In this document: positions 7,189-7,758 of the stretch, in pieces
Numbering within the stretch: the stretch's first letter is position 1
Layout of the letters: every line of letters starts with the position of its first letter
DNA from: Holosporales bacterium
GTDB lineage: Bacteria > Pseudomonadota > Alphaproteobacteria > BNTO01
Direction: 5' to 3'
NCBI GenBank assembly: GCA_031257945.1
Contig: JAIRNU010000031.1
Coordinates: forward strand, 1-7,758
Length of the DNA: 7,758 nt
Program-made: the position numbers and the translations under genes
Notes under the pieces: model-generated
Databases searched by the model: none
Seen by the model: only the letters and a program-made list of their open reading frames with translations
What the model was told of the DNA's origin: nothing

Positions 7189-7210
7189 ATTGCCAGTAGA
7201 TTGCTGGTGG
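7178..7210. repeat. Three imperfect 11-bp tandem units across the secA stop codon
   Basis: GTTGCTGGTAG (7178-7188), ATTGCCAGTAG (7189-7199) and ATTGCTGGTGG (7200-7210) lie end to end. The first unit encodes the end of SecA, including its last Cys, Trp and the TAG stop. Eleven is not a multiple of three, so expansion here could have set the present C-terminus. The array ends about 30 bases before recognisable transposase sequence begins. Confidence 0.5.
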
Positions 7211-7241
7211 GCTGCGTTGCGTGAGAGCGCCGCCGCCGCCA

Positions 7242-7669
7242 AATTTCATTGTCGCCTTCTTCAAGCTTTAGTTGATCGATTACTTTTTGGTGCCTAGTAA
7301 CGAACAACGCTAACAAATGCACGAGCTGAACGGTATCTTGATGCGTTCCTCTAAGCACCTTTCCATCCAGCGCTGCGTGCTCGCCAACCTCATTTTGGAG
7401 CGGCAAATTCAAAGCTTTTTCGACCGATTCTGGGGAGATTCTACGTAAAAGGTTGGAGATTGTTGCTACAGCGTGGACATTTTTGGGGAGTCCATACTTT
7501 TCCAACTCTGATTCGGGCAACGAACGCCCCAGTTTACAATTGTTGTGAGGCTGTTGTTGCATGCAATGAGGCCACAAACGATTAACTTGAAGATACTTGC
7601 AAGTGTATAGCGCCGCCCAGACGGACTTCTTGGATCTTCAATTTGAGCAAAAATTTCTGCGATAGACAT
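7242..7669 (-). pseudogene. ISAs1-family transposase remnant, frameshifted and truncated
   Basis: Read on the minus strand from the ATG at 7669, the N-terminus MSIAEIFAQIEDPRSPSGRRYTL and the following LIVCGLIACNNSLTTIVNWG match the domain that precedes the DDE catalytic domain in ISAs1-family (H-repeat-associated) transposases. The homology then jumps frame: RSLPESELEKYGLPKNV, TISNLLRRISPESVEKALN and ALDGKVLRG continue the family pattern. The shift lies at the run of four C at 7527-7530 (GGGG on the coding strand); one more G would restore NWGRSLPE in a single frame. ALDGKVLRG holds the first catalytic Asp. The match ends at GDNEI (7242-7253), where the family normally continues with the rest of the catalytic core. 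Only about 145 of some 350-400 expected residues remain, so it cannot encode an active transposase. The open frame running further into secA antisense is fortuitous. Confidence 0.85.
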
Positions 7670-7758
7670 GGTCCGATAAATAAAATAAATATTCCCGCGC
7701 ATTTATACAGGATTTACAATAATTATGCATTAGCTGAAGTGAGAACTAAATGGCCCTG
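7242..7758 (-). mobile_element. Truncated ISAs1-family insertion sequence
   Basis: This covers the transposase remnant plus its upstream side to the window edge. On the minus strand the window begins CAGGGCC, which agrees with the CAGGG-type termini I associate with ISAs1-family elements, so base 7758 may be the exact IS end; an assembly often stops at such a repeat. The 89 bases between that terminus and the transposase ATG are AT-rich and would hold the IS promoter. The opposite end of the element is missing. It was lost somewhere near 7242, about 50 bases from the secA stop, and no second inverted repeat or target duplication is visible. Confidence 0.65.

Noticed and set aside
6927..7241. 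Extension of the minus-strand transposase frame through a poly-Ser run
   Set aside because: The run is the antisense of the secA Asp microsatellite. Transposase similarity stops at about 7242.

Overview
The window reads as part of an alphaproteobacterial chromosome, most likely from a host-associated lineage such as Rickettsiales or Holosporales. This is inferred from three things: the TruA sequence resembles rickettsial TruA from memory; a palindromic element is inserted in frame inside a housekeeping gene, a habit described for Rickettsia; and decayed mobile DNA sits beside core genes. No species can be named from the sequence alone.

Layout, left to right. Bases 1-169 hold no gene I can support. 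A promoter-like box (170-189) precedes typA/bipA (218-2047), a ribosome-associated GTPase. truA (2059-2907), a tRNA pseudouridine synthase, follows 11 bases later and is probably co-transcribed. Its N-terminal part carries about 36 extra residues encoded by a nested palindrome. The 387 bases after truA hold an imperfect 81-bp tandem repeat (2975-3144) and, on the minus strand, what looks like the 3' end of a group II intron (about 3163-3256). Next is an unrecognised, cysteine-rich, probably membrane-bound protein (3295-4149). Bases 4150-4338 show no convincing gene.

secA (4423-7188), the Sec translocase motor ATPase, has its own promoter, a small UUCG-type leader hairpin and a good ribosome binding site. 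Its C-terminal linker holds 14 consecutive aspartates encoded by a 9-bp microsatellite. Its last codons lie in a short 11-bp tandem repeat. Directly downstream, on the minus strand, is a broken ISAs1-family transposase (7242-7669). It is frameshifted at a G run and cut off before most of its catalytic domain. The presumed IS terminus coincides with the last base of the window.

TypA, TruA and SecA are core functions in translation, tRNA modification and protein export. Nothing suggests they form a dedicated system together. The unusual content is the mosaic of repeats, intron and IS relics and one orphan gene between and inside them. I found no convincing new multi-gene system; the best candidates for novelty are the palindrome in truA and the orphan membrane protein.
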